A stretch of DNA of 64,000 nt. It comes from Arthrobotrys musiformis (Eukaryota; Ascomycota; Orbiliomycetes; Orbiliales; Orbiliaceae). The stretch is from assembly GCA_036971715.1 (NCBI GenBank), contig JAVHJL010000001.1:620001-684000 (forward strand), in the 5' to 3' direction. Made by a program: the position numbers and the translations under genes. The notes under the pieces were generated by a model. It was not told where the DNA came from. It saw nothing but the letters and a program-made list of their open reading frames with translations, and made no database searches. This document shows positions 33,801-43,273 of the stretch, piece by piece (position 1 is the first letter of the stretch; each line of letters begins with the position of its first letter).

Positions 33801-35538
33801 TCAAAGGAAGGGCCTTGATCATGAAAGTGTTGTCTATGGTGTCCAGGTCGGTGGGAAGTGTGTTATGGAAGAGGATGTTCCAGCAGCTATAAGGAAAGCT
33901 GCATCCGAGCGTGAGGGCACTGAACACCCCGAAGCCATCCCTGAACAACCCCAGAATCCCATCATTGATGGTCTCCTCTCCCTCGAAGACGATGACGACC
34001 TAGCCCTAGATTTTGCTTCTGTGAAACCAGAGCTTGATCTTGATCTTGAAATGGAGGATGACGACGACGAACTAGACGTTCCGCCTGTCGAGGCCGCTCC
34101 TGGTTCACCCAAAGCCACCAGCGAAGATGCAAGAGGCCGAGAAGAGCAGAGGTCCCAAGACGATACCTTCCAAAAACACGAAAGGCCAGGCTCTCGCTCA
34201 CCTCCTCTCGCCTCTGGCGGGAGAGGCAGATCTCGTGACAGAAAGAGTGGTCCCCAGCAACCTGTCGACTACTATCACCAGCCCAATAAGCCTGTTTATG
34301 ATGACTACGAGCGCATGTCCGAAGCAGGCGATATCGATGTTGGAAAGGCTGATGTTAGAGATGCTGGTCCTGATTCTTGGCGCGACGGTGATATCCCTGA
34401 GCTAGAACTTCCACCACCCATTCGAGAAATTCCCGCCAGCCCCAGCAAAGTCCAGCCACCTGTTGTCGAGCCATCGCAGCAGCCTGTGGGCTCCGATGAA
34501 TCAGAGACCGCAAAGTCACCCTATCAAAATACTCAGGAGCCAAAGAATACGCCAACCGACGAGGGAGAGGTGCAAGAATCAACTGTCCCGGTGCCAGGTT
34601 CTACAGAGGGGGATGCAACCACTGATCCTACCCTACGAGGAGAAGATGAGTCTCCGGAGCCAATTCCCCGAACAGGGTACACCCCGCAACAACGACCACA
34701 GGATTATGACTCCCGTCCATCTTCACGCGACGGACAGGTCGATGAAAGCGATCCTGCTTATCGCCCTGAAAGTAGAGACGGGAGAGCTAGTTCTCGCCCC
34801 CCATCTAGATCCGGCTCAAGGCGAGGTTCGAGATCTAGATCCCGCCCGCGAAGCTCTGGGGGATCTAAGGGCTCCGCATACTCGAGCGGCACTATGGAAA
34901 CTGTTCATGAGGCCGAAACCTTGGCGGAGCAGTCCCCGGAGGAAACTGCGACAGCTATTCACGAATCTTCAGATCCTCATTCTGATGAGAAGGCCTCTTC
35001 CAATTTGCCCGAACACTCCGAGTCCGAATCTGAGGTAGAGGACCAGGGTGGTGATGAATCATTCTTCGAGAAACTCGGCGCAAAGTTTGGCCCCCAAAGG
35101 ATTTTTGGACCAATGACCAAGGACCCTGAAGCCCCATCTCCAGCTACAGGTGATGAATCAACCATCGCGACATCTGCCACCGCCGCCGAATCGACGGCCA
35201 TTGACCAAGAATCGGAAGACAATGTATCGGTTGGTTCGGCATCGCCCATGCCCTCCCCAGCCCTCACATCTTCGGAGCCATCTTCCGAATATGACCAATA
35301 TGAGGATGCCGAGGAAGACTATGACTACGATGACCAATACGAGTACCAGTACGACCCGGATCAATATGATGATGATTATACCTATGATAGCCAAGACGAA
35401 TATCATAACATTCCCGAGGAGCTGATCGATGAGGACTATGCTTTCGAAGATGAGGATGCTGATGGCTCCGCCTACGGGGAAGCCGAGGAGTTTGATTACG
35501 AGAAATTTAAGAGAAGTTTGTTGGAGGACCAAAACTAA
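30874..35538 (+). CDS. large acidic, mostly disordered membrane protein (1554 aa)
   Basis: One uninterrupted frame from ATG 30874 to 35538. It is Ser/Pro/Asp/Glu rich, with many charged repeats (SRSRPRSSGGS near the end). Around residues 210-235 is a conserved-looking GGRILDVPVAPSPDPSPLVL and a nearby C-P-T-C...C motif (EAYCPTCDRRRLKPEYCRHD) that could bind metal. One hydrophobic segment, PTLLLIAIPFAGLIAFSIN, near residue 875 is the only candidate TM helix. The C-terminus is rich in Asp/Tyr/Glu. Similar fungal proteins are often annotated as a pathway-specific nitrogen regulator, but I see no DNA-binding domain to support that. The protein could be a membrane scaffold. The length and lack of introns are consistent with a real gene. 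Confidence 0.8.
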   Translation: MSPSSRSASNSSRPSLSSTRSTPPTDDGGSKMTSPKKAQFPDLSLEESMDNIENLPTFPSEVALPSETSHDTLLETTSKDDTEIDAIFEQSDSESESPLRPPSIPDYHFGGPRNYSRLTERDSDDERAGTPPPNLFGPSIRSATLKTAGRVAGENGMILPSTVSESPSPYVAKSRLSSSRGAPLSSVFQDVPIFSPFSAQKKKKGGKGFPRSNPSPSRKGGRILDVPVAPSPDPSPLVLLHVTLLPLPAQGPASSVLANHLRKMISPTVVARGLLLPHPNDDYDALIEMIAENLGLDQETPPPFKKTATYSFDECASHSEGSYLGSSGDEGEAYCPTCDRRRLKPEYCRHDVPRKHRRPYSHSEKWYTINIFASNGLMRSGAWSRSWEEMERIDVEVTVTPGYEDIDPPKGLRPSSQRSEGKRSLQGAFQFKRRAQALAGVETTTDEEMPQPRKLSAGRRKASGTRVLSGSLRSRTSSNYIKQEPLSELEISVDEVKEIYEDGLDVDVPIFEPRAEEEGEFVPIWEDGDDKEEKPTRFKSEDSWTTDDEAARKQDKKGGKLSSSGESLAAEKEEDRRLSAFTMDTAIHHSIIGSSRETSVESEAIASSESEGVPTVSPSPSPEQRNTSNPHRLHPSSRRASREISPAEFSEKTASRPTSSRDPARMAIVGLAISDDGAAMEDLEDDKENRHESIDNKENIPVDISDEERENPSGNENSEDLRPTPTPLRNRRTVTPKTAGPSPMASKFSSPDISPDISPMVSRAGSPQPQPSKDSTSRDRRRRSIRRSFDKSSAANSSPRSRAQSRKSSTKSAAVPFTPRDSSPRGRSVSRSPQQSPSPSPSPLEKGEPLSDSLIDKLRTMLKPTIDTLSAIPLPTLLLIAIPFAGLIAFSINSYVQQRNLDFMVRSFMDGQVAREMHRLQEQTGLNFNPLPLEVQYIPAPPSILEEVIANAENMLPAFEPTFSVEDKADLEWREAQRKGLDHESVVYGVQVGGKCVMEEDVPAAIRKAASEREGTEHPEAIPEQPQNPIIDGLLSLEDDDDLALDFASVKPELDLDLEMEDDDDELDVPPVEAAPGSPKATSEDARGREEQRSQDDTFQKHERPGSRSPPLASGGRGRSRDRKSGPQQPVDYYHQPNKPVYDDYERMSEAGDIDVGKADVRDAGPDSWRDGDIPELELPPPIREIPASPSKVQPPVVEPSQQPVGSDESETAKSPYQNTQEPKNTPTDEGEVQESTVPVPGSTEGDATTDPTLRGEDESPEPIPRTGYTPQQRPQDYDSRPSSRDGQVDESDPAYRPESRDGRASSRPPSRSGSRRGSRSRSRPRSSGGSKGSAYSSGTMETVHEAETLAEQSPEETATAIHESSDPHSDEKASSNLPEHSESESEVEDQGGDESFFEKLGAKFGPQRIFGPMTKDPEAPSPATGDESTIATSATAAESTAIDQESEDNVSVGSASPMPSPALTSSEPSSEYDQYEDAEEDYDYDDQYEYQYDPDQYDDDYTYDSQDEYHNIPEELIDEDYAFEDEDADGSAYGEAEEFDYEKFKRSLLEDQN

Positions 35539-35979
35539 GAGATGGATGGGTAAGCTGTAAGGAGTTCATGGCGTTTATGATATTACGAGTATTCTAGCGA
35601 GTTTTTTTTTTTTTCTCTTGAAAATATTTCTTAAGGAGGTGATGAAGATTTCTTGGTTGACACTAGATACCTAACCTATTTTAATGAGGCGGGATGTTAT
35701 GTTTTTCTCGAGATAGGTTTATTTAGCTAGCCTACATACTTCTTGTTTTGTTATTTTGTCCACATGTTGTGGGTTTAATTCTGTTCTTTTCGCGATCTTT
35801 ATATAATCATCTGCACATACAACTCTTTGTTTACGCAGACAGCCCTAATTTCTTTTGTTTATATACGAAAAGCAGGAGCAACTAGTTACCTACAATTATA
35901 TTCCAAATTATCTAAATCTCCCCGCTCAAATATAAATTAATTCCGCATAATTGTAACGAAAGACCAACGAACCCGGTAA
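35539..35979. other. 3' flanks of convergent genes
   Basis: AT-rich, with a T-run near 35604-35616 that could act as a 3' processing signal. Nothing else seen. Confidence 0.4.
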
Positions 35980-37626
35980 TTATGTAGTCCCCAAAGACCA
36001 CAACGGATCGTGATACTCAAACACATTCATGCCTTTCACCCCGGGCGCAGTAAACCTTGATACGCCCGTCTGTCTATCATAACTATCGTATGAGGACACT
36101 AACCTTTTCCCTCCTCCTTCGGGGAGATCAACGACAAACTGAGGCATTAGAAAGCCCGCAATCGTACCCCTTATATTTTTTTCTAGATCAAGGCTTTGGT
36201 GGAGTGGCGTTCTTAAATCTTCTACCCCTCGAACCATGTCTCCTTGGTAAACGTAATACTGTCAAAATTTCATGTTAGTTAGTTCACAACAAGATGTTTT
36301 CTGTCAAGATAAAAGGTATGCATACAGGTTGAATATTCATATTCGCAAGCCCATGTATTAGCTCTTTCATGGTTGCAGTGTTATCATTCACCCCCCTCAA
36401 CAACACCGTCTGGTTCCTAACCGTAACACCACTTTCATACAACCTTTGCGCCGCGAGTTTTGTAACCCAAGATATCTCGTTCGGATGGTTAAAGTGTGTA
36501 TGTAACGCTACGGACTTACCCATCATCCTCGCTGCGGCGGAGACTTGTATCAATGCACCCGCCCAGGAATCTTCGTTATCTAGTATTCTACTGGGACATA
36601 CGGCCAGCCCCTTACTTGCATATCTTATACGCTGGATGTGGGGTATTGAGAGGAGGTATTGGCCGATTTCCAGGATTTGCTGGGGGTCGAGGTAGTATGA
36701 ATCCCCGCCAGATATCACGATGTCGTGAAGGGTAGGAGTAGAGGCAACGTAATCGAAGACTTTGGACCACCGTTTTCTGGTGGGGAGGAAGCGGGACTTT
36801 TTTGTGGAGGGGGTTTCTGCGCCGATTGAGTAGGATCGGGTGCAGAAACGGCAGTAGACTGGGCAGACAGAGATGGCTGTTTTGATAAACAATTAATATA
36901 GGCTTCCTTCCAAAGATATATTTTATATTTATAGGGATCAAGCTTGTTTACCGAGGAAGAGTGCTTTATCAGGATACCGATGTACTAAGCCCGGCACCGG
37001 AGAGTCGTTTGTTTCACCAAGGGAGTCCAGAGTTAACTTTGGGTGGTCGGGTATTATAGCTGATTTCATCGGTATAAATTGTTTTCTCAAGGGGTCTCCA
37101 AGAGGGTCATTTGTCCAATCGATGCAACTTAGGATATGTGGAGTTAGGCGGGTCGACATTGGAGCCACCTCAATCCCTTCCATTACATCAACGATGAATT
37201 TCTCTCGGGAAGATATCTGAGTTTTTGATTGCGAGATATCATTGTGGGGAATCTTCGACGGGAGAACTGATTCGAGAAAGTTGAATAATTTGGGGGCTGT
37301 TTGAACAGTGTTTGCGATCTATCATGAATTTTCAGTTATCCATTACTTGACATATCGATATACTGACAAAAATAAAATTATAATTGAGGTGAAAAGTAGT
37401 TATTTACCTGCCAGCTGTAGCTTAAGAATTGGCTCTCCTCTACATCCCTCCATTGAGGTATCTTTTGCCAGTACGGATCTCGTTCGAGATTCACGTACGG
37501 CGATACCGGAACTATCGGAGCTAATAGTGGAGGGTTAATAGCGGTAGATACACTACTATAACATCTAGAAAGCAATGGATATCGACTCCGGGCGATTATA
37601 TTTTTAAAACTATAAGTGAGAGCCAT
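35980..37626 (-). CDS. lysine 2,3-aminomutase (radical SAM, PLP)
   Basis: Four exons: 37408..37626, 36952..37318, 36326..36876, 35980..36258; 471 aa. Introns are 37319..37407, 36877..36951 and 36259..36325, all GT-AG, joining in phase. The radical SAM motif CPVYCRFC (C-x3-C-x2-C) lies in the mid part. Then VISGGDSYYLD, LLRGVNDN (lysine-binding Asp), YYVYQGDMVRG, and MPQFVVDLPEGGGKR (second Asp and the PLP lysine) follow, as in bacterial KamA. The enzyme interconverts L-lysine and L-beta-lysine. The N-terminus MALTYSFKNIIARSRYPLLS is basic and amphipathic and could be a mitochondrial presequence. All key residues are present, so activity is likely; the fungal pathway role is unknown. Confidence 0.93.
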
Positions 37627-39248
37627 GCTTTCGGGATCTATGATTGCATACTCGCTATAGATCTATAGATATTCTATATATAACTATAAGATGCATAAAC
37701 CACCATTGGTCTGTAGAAATAAGGCAAACTTTTTGCAAGTATTAATAGGACATCTTTATCAATTTATTTGAAAAAAGCGGCTGTATACATGTGACAACAA
37801 ATGCAATTTTAGCTTTTTCGATTCCCATTATATTCATCGATGTATTTTAAATCGAGCGTGTAAGTGGAAATCGATTTAAATCGAGGCCAAAATTATAGCT
37901 ATGTCAATTGCAATTATTTTACGTCGCGCAAACGAAATGCAACCGACAACGCCAACTCAAAAGCGGCCCGATCCCCTGGATCTGTGGATCGGAATTCCGT
38001 GAGCACTTTTGCCAAGTTGGGCGAGTAACCGGGATACTGTCGGTTTTCTCCATCTCTTTGTCTTTGAAGCGGGGGTGGTTCTCTCCTGATCACTAAGGTT
38101 GTCGACGGCTCGATCGTGGTGAGGGATTTTACCATCAAGATCCGCTAGCCAATATTTTGGTCGTACGAAAGCCCAGGTGCGACTGTATACATGCTCGTGG
38201 GACCTGCAGGCGGGCTTACCCTTAAGTACCTATATGGCCATATGATGTAGCGCAGGAGCTAGTATTGTTTTCGAAGCTTTCACGGTTGGGGTTAATTGGT
38301 CAATTTCGCAGCACCGCAGACTTAGGCTTTGTTCTGAAATAGTTTGTACAGGTGAAATTACCCCTCGCGCGGTCACATTTATAAATTTAGGAGACAGTTG
38401 CATTTGTATCTCGAAAATCGAATCATGTATGTAGTTGTTCGACTGTAATTGCGACTTTACGACATTATAATTGATATCATTATATGGATGAGAAACGATA
38501 TCATAAATTTAAGCTTGCGGAGAGATATAACACCTGCTATTTGGGTGTAGATACAACCTCGATTTCATGCAAGAGATCGATCAGGTTGAAGATTTCTTAT
38601 GGAGGAAAAGTACCGACAGTTCTTCGAGTCCGGGCCGCTCCGTGGGAAACCGTGAGAAGGCTACACAAATGCATAGAGGCGGGGCTATCCCCATTTCAGC
38701 AGGTAGGTCGCACTCAGTTGGATTTCGTCATCAGCGTAGATTAGCAATGGGATATAAGCTGTCGACTTCCGTCGACTCAACTCTCTTGCACCAGCGCTGC
38801 TGCAGTCCCAACCTCCATCGATCTGCAACCTCATCTTGCCCCGAACACAAATATATTCCCCCGCATTTGCAATTACAACTTGAACAATCAACGGTGAGTC
38901 TTTCCGATTTCGTAGTTTGATGCTATTTGTGTGTCATATCGGTGTGTCCTTTTGCAGTCTCCACCCGATGCGTAATTGTTCCGCCCGGGCTTTCGATTCG
39001 GGTCGATTTAAAGCTTGAAGCGGCGTGATTGAAGGTTGGCCCGAGCTTCGAGGCTGGGCCTGGGCGATCGCGATCTTGTTCGCTTCAGATTGCAACATCA
39101 CAACACAGATGCAGATATCTGTAATGCCTTCGAGCTTCGTTGACTTGATTCTGAACCTCAAAGTCGAAAATGTGGTTTTAATTTTGAAAAACATTTTTTA
39201 ACGCCTTTTGGCTATAATAGGTTTCTAATCCATTCAAATATTCCGAAA
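37627..39248. other. intergenic region, no supported gene
   Basis: About 1.6 kb between the aminomutase (-) and methyltransferase (+), divergent. Short ORFs (for example 38484..38744, 38567..38920) do not look like protein genes. Confidence 0.4.
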
Positions 39249-40260
39249 ATGAAGGACGAAGGCCCAGTCCTCTTCCCCAACGATGCAGTCTCCTTCGCCG
39301 TGTACAGGTACTGCAGGGAACACTCAGTCCCGTTACCCGAACACCTCCACAAACTCGCACAGTTCACCGAGGAAAACCTGCCCGACGTTTCAGAGATGAT
39401 GGTTTCCACATTGCAAGCGCAATATCTCATATGGACTGCAAGGAGCATAGGTGCTAAGAAGAGTATGACGCTGCAGCTCCACGGAATCAACAGTTAAGGC
39501 AATTGTTATGTGTGTTGTTTCTAACGAGTGTAATGTTTAGTCCTTGAGATCGGTTGCTTCTGCGGGTTCAGCGCACTTTCTTTCGCTGAAGCTTTGAAGG
39601 ATGTTGAAGGGGCAAAGGTATTTCGAGTATCCCTTCGATTTTGGGGAATGTTTTATGCTGAAGACTAGTAGATCATCACAACTGATATCAACCCCCAAAC
39701 CTGTGAAATTGCCCGCAAGGCTTTCACCGATGCCGGCGTAAACGACATTGTCACCTTAATCGAGGCTCCTGCGATCGAAACGTATGTACTTCTCGGTTTT
39801 CCTAGCAATATTCAATGCACTAACCAAGAGACTTTACGGGTAGACTTAATAAAATCAAAAATGACGGACCCTTTGATTTGGTCTTCATCGATGCGAATAA
39901 AGAGTACGTGCCCATGCATGAATACCTATTTTCGGCCGCGAAATAAGAATATTTGTGGAACATGGAAGAGTGTTTAGAGGCGCTAAAATAACTTTTTGCT
40001 ACAGAGGCTACCCCGATTACTTCAAGGCTCTCTTGGATCTGAATCTCATCCGCAAAGATGGAATTCTAATAGCGGATAATGTTCTCAAGCGAGGGCTTGT
40101 AGCAGACGATAGCGACAACAATCCATCAAGTGGGAACAAGGATGAAGTGTGGAGGGCATCAAAGTTGAGGGAGTTCAATCATCTTGCCGCAACAGACCCA
40201 AGAGTCGAGACCCTCATTTTGCCACTTTTCGATGGCCTTACTCTGTCAAGAGTTCTTTGA
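39249..40260 (+). CDS. SAM-dependent O-methyltransferase, family 3 (CCoAOMT/COMT-like)
   Basis: Five exons: 39249..39462, 39541..39617, 39672..39781, 39844..39903, 40005..40260; 238 aa. All four introns are GT-AG and 54-101 nt long, including one with acceptor CTACAG. The N-terminus has the family LPEHLHKL...QAQYLIWTARSIGAKK (substrate/metal-binding helices); splicing gives ILEIGCFCGFSALSFAEAL (SAM-binding motif I), TTDINPQTCEIARKAF (motif II), PFDLVFIDANKEGYPDYF and LIADNVLKRG. Divalent-metal ligands are the D of FIDANKE and the DN. The family methylates small catechol-like hydroxyls; substrate unknown. It is divergent from lysine 2,3-aminomutase and followed by the Ddl-like gene. Confidence 0.9.
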
Positions 40261-40281
40261 AAGGATGTAGACACTAGTCTG

Positions 40282-40695
40282 GGGCCGCTCACCTGCAACC
40301 CATACACACCTGGCTTTAAAGAGCGGCGTGGACAAGACCAAGAGTAGCGAGCATCAGATACATGCCTTATATGCATGCTCCCGTCTGGATGCACACATGT
40401 ATTCTAGGGCCTGCAGGATGGGTGGTTAGCACCCAATTGATCGGCCTTTTGTACTCCCATATAAATAGGATCTAAAATTTGCTCGTGGCCTCGGGCTACG
40501 ATAGCACTATAAACAGATATCCGAAAGGTTAACCCAAAGCACGCACGGCGTGGAACTCATATTATTCCATATTGAGTACGATGTGATAGAACCTAGGCTC
40601 GATTCCAGGAGGCCAGTTCGAACATCAAAAGAAACCTCATTCTAATTACTGGTGGGTCGCACCGCGGCGGGACCAGCGTCGCAGGTGAGCGGCCC
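40282..40695. repeat. MITE-like element with 15-bp terminal inverted repeats
   Basis: GGGCCGCTCACCTGC at 40282..40296 and its exact reverse complement at 40681..40695 bracket about 414 bp without an ORF. Three of the next five inward bases also match. No target-site duplication is apparent. It starts about 20 nt after the stop of the methyltransferase gene. It may be a non-autonomous element or just an inverted repeat. Confidence 0.4.
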
Positions 40696-41154
40696 GAAAC
40701 AACCAACGCGGTAACATGTCTGCAGGTTCGGTCGATTGAGTGATGTTGCAATATTGTGATCTCGAAGACGAAATTCGAAAATCAACGGTTTGTGTAACAA
40801 GAAGACGGAAGGAAGTGCTCACTGTTAGTATCGGGATATCCTAGCCAGTCAAACGTATGGATTCAGGTGTTTCAAGCTATGTGGTGTTTTGGCTCAATAT
40901 TGCAATGTGAACTTCGTGCCGTCTGGCCATGGCATCACCGTGAGACCAGGTTCACTTGAACATTTTCTTTCCTCCTTTCTACTAGTAACTGCGGGCCGCC
41001 TTCGATGTTAGATCTATGGAAGGCTCTTAAAGGCTATAAAGGTTTACTCTATATATCTCGGTCGTTTCTACGCTGTGGCCGATCAATATTCTCATCGCTG
41101 CGCCCATTATATTTTGTAAATTCATCTAACTCTTCAAATGAACTAGGTCTCTGG

Positions 41155-41194
<40 letters not shown>

Positions 41195-41249
41195 CCTTTT
41201 ATTGACTGTGCTATCGACATAAATTCTGAATACACCAACGGCTTCGGCT
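40696..41249. other. promoter region of the Ddl-like gene, with a 36-nt T-run
   Basis: A 36-nt T-run at 41157..41192 lies 57 nt upstream of the ATG at 41250. In a poly(dA:dT)-rich promoter it could exclude nucleosomes; on the RNA it would be a U-rich leader. No ORF here is supported. Confidence 0.5.
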
Positions 41250-42560
41250 ATGCCTCAGCGTTCACTGCGAATCGCCTGCGTGGCGGAAAGTCGGGAGAAG
41301 TATCAGAAACAAGGTTACTCCTTCGAAGAATGTAGCGAATTAACTTCTGAAGATACCATGCTGCATGTCATGACGGCTCTAGAAAACCTAGGCCATAAGG
41401 TGGAATTAGTTGGAGATATCAAGGATCTTGTGGAGCGTTTAGCGATAACCGATGTGAACGACGAGCGTTGCCCGAAGAAATGGGACCTCGTCTACAATGA
41501 CAGCGAAGGGTTTATCGGAACGGCTAGGGAATCCCAGATCCCAGGTTTACTAGAAGCTTATGGTATTCCGTTTACTTGTGCGAGCGCTGCGACCTATGCG
41601 GTTTGCTTGGACAAAGGCTTAACAAAAGTAAGTTCGGTAGTAAAATATTGACAACTGCGCACCATTGTGCAAACCGATTGACTGTCAAAACCTCGTTTAT
41701 TAGTTGGCTTTAGAGCTGTTTGGGGTACCCACCGCCCCGTTCACTATTGTGCAGAGTGGCGGGGTGGGAACGTCAGGCGGGCGGGCCCTGCAGGCGATCA
41801 AACAATCCAGGCACGCAGAAAAACTACTTGAGTCGTTTCCTCTTTTTGTGAAACCGGCCGCCGAAGGCACCTCTAAAGGGGTTCTCAAGACTAGCAAAGC
41901 TCATAATGTCGATGAGTTAGGAGAGAGTGTTGATATTCTATTTCAAAAATACCCAGATCAAGATATCATAATCGAGACTTTTCTCCGTGGTCGAGAGTTT
42001 ACAGTAGGTATCGTTGGGACGGGGGCAAATGCGCGAGTGTTGGGCGTGCTTGAGGTGTGCTGGGGGAATCGACACATGGTTGATACTTCAGTTTTGGAAG
42101 AAGTGGCAGACGGCAACCGTGGGATCAAGCTGCGTGCGGAAGATATGGTTGATTTCTACACCTTCGATGTCAAAGTCGGACACGGCTCTCATGGTTTCCG
42201 ATCGGAGCCGGACCCAAATGACCCGGAAGTGATCAAAGCATGTGAAGTTGCTTTGCAGTCTTGGAGACTTCTCAAGTGTCGCGATTTGGGTAGGATCGAT
42301 GTGCGCTCCGACAAACTCGGCCCTGACGCGGTACCTTGTATTATTGAGGTATGAGTTCTGCCCCCATTAGGTTCGCGAGGCGGCTCAATAATTGTTGATT
42401 GACATGCTACGTGCGAAAGGTTAACCCGTTGGCCGGTCTTATCCCGGAAGTATCTTCTCTCGTAATCATTGCTCAGAATGCTGGCCTGTCATATCAAGGT
42501 TTAATTGGGCAAGTTGTTGAGAGCGCCTCGGAGCGTATAACAACAACGAAACGGAGATAG
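41250..42560 (+). CDS. D-alanine-D-alanine-ligase-like ATP-grasp enzyme
   Basis: Three exons, 41250..41627, 41704..42348 and 42420..42560; 387 aa. Introns 41628..41703 (GTAAGT/TTAG) and 42349..42419 (GTATGA/AAAG) are phase 0. Visible motifs of the Ddl family: WDLVYNDSEGFIGTARESQI, IPFTCASAATYAVCLDKGLTK, then across intron 1 LALELFGVPTAPFTIV, FPLFVKPAAEGTSKGV (ATP-grasp glycine loop), IIETFLRGREFTVGIVG, RIDVRSDKLGPDAVPCIIEV, and after intron 2 NPLAGLIPEVS. The last is the metal-binding Glu-x-Asn region of the family (EVNTLPG in bacteria). Fungi have no peptidoglycan, so the substrate is probably another amino or carboxylic acid. Acquisition from bacteria is possible but unproven. Confidence 0.9.
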
Positions 42561-43273
42561 AATACGACATTCAACGGTTCGAGAGGCACATTCGTCCGTA
42601 GCGGCCCAGCCGTCGGTGTTGTCGAGCCGGCGGCGCAATTGGGAGTTGCGCGCTACCAAATCGATACCTACACTAGTTGGAGGCCAAGTTGGGTTTGGGC
42701 CGTCGGTCTGATTTGGATCCACTGCATGCAGCTGGACTCGCTGCTAAGTTCGTGAGTACCAAATAGGACATCGACATTGCTGAAGATCTTGGTTTAACTC
42801 TTTGTGCGGTCTGGGTACGAGACCAGTTTAATGGGAGTTTTTTTTTTTCCCATTCATTCATTCAATTGATCAATTTTCTTTTCTTTTCTTTTTTTCCTTC
42901 TTCTTCATACAATCAGACTTAATAGCTTTCACTGTAGCTCCCAAGAGCTGGGTTCGCGAACCCCAAAACAATTGTCTTTTTAGATCTATAGAGGAACATT
43001 GGTGCTTCTCTTCTGTTAGCGACTCAGACGCGCCGAAATCTAACTAAGGATAATTCTAAGTATGGAAGAAAAATGAATTCCGTGCTGTGTATTATGTAGA
43101 TTTATCCTAAGTATATATTTATCTAAGCATTTATGATACAATCCGACCCTGAGCAAATAGTATGTATTAAAACCTCAACGCCCCTGTTGGATATCGTTTC
43201 CAAGTTGTCATCCCTTCCGTAGAATCCGTGTAGGTGTATGTAAATATGTGCATATATGCTACTACTGAGTAGC
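42561..43273. other. intergenic region, no supported gene
   Basis: Convergent 3' flanks of the Ddl-like and thioesterase genes. Nothing recognised. Confidence 0.45.

Noticed and set aside
38484..38920. Overlapping plus-strand ORFs between aminomutase and methyltransferase
   Set aside because: Amino-acid composition not protein-like and no intron or family support.
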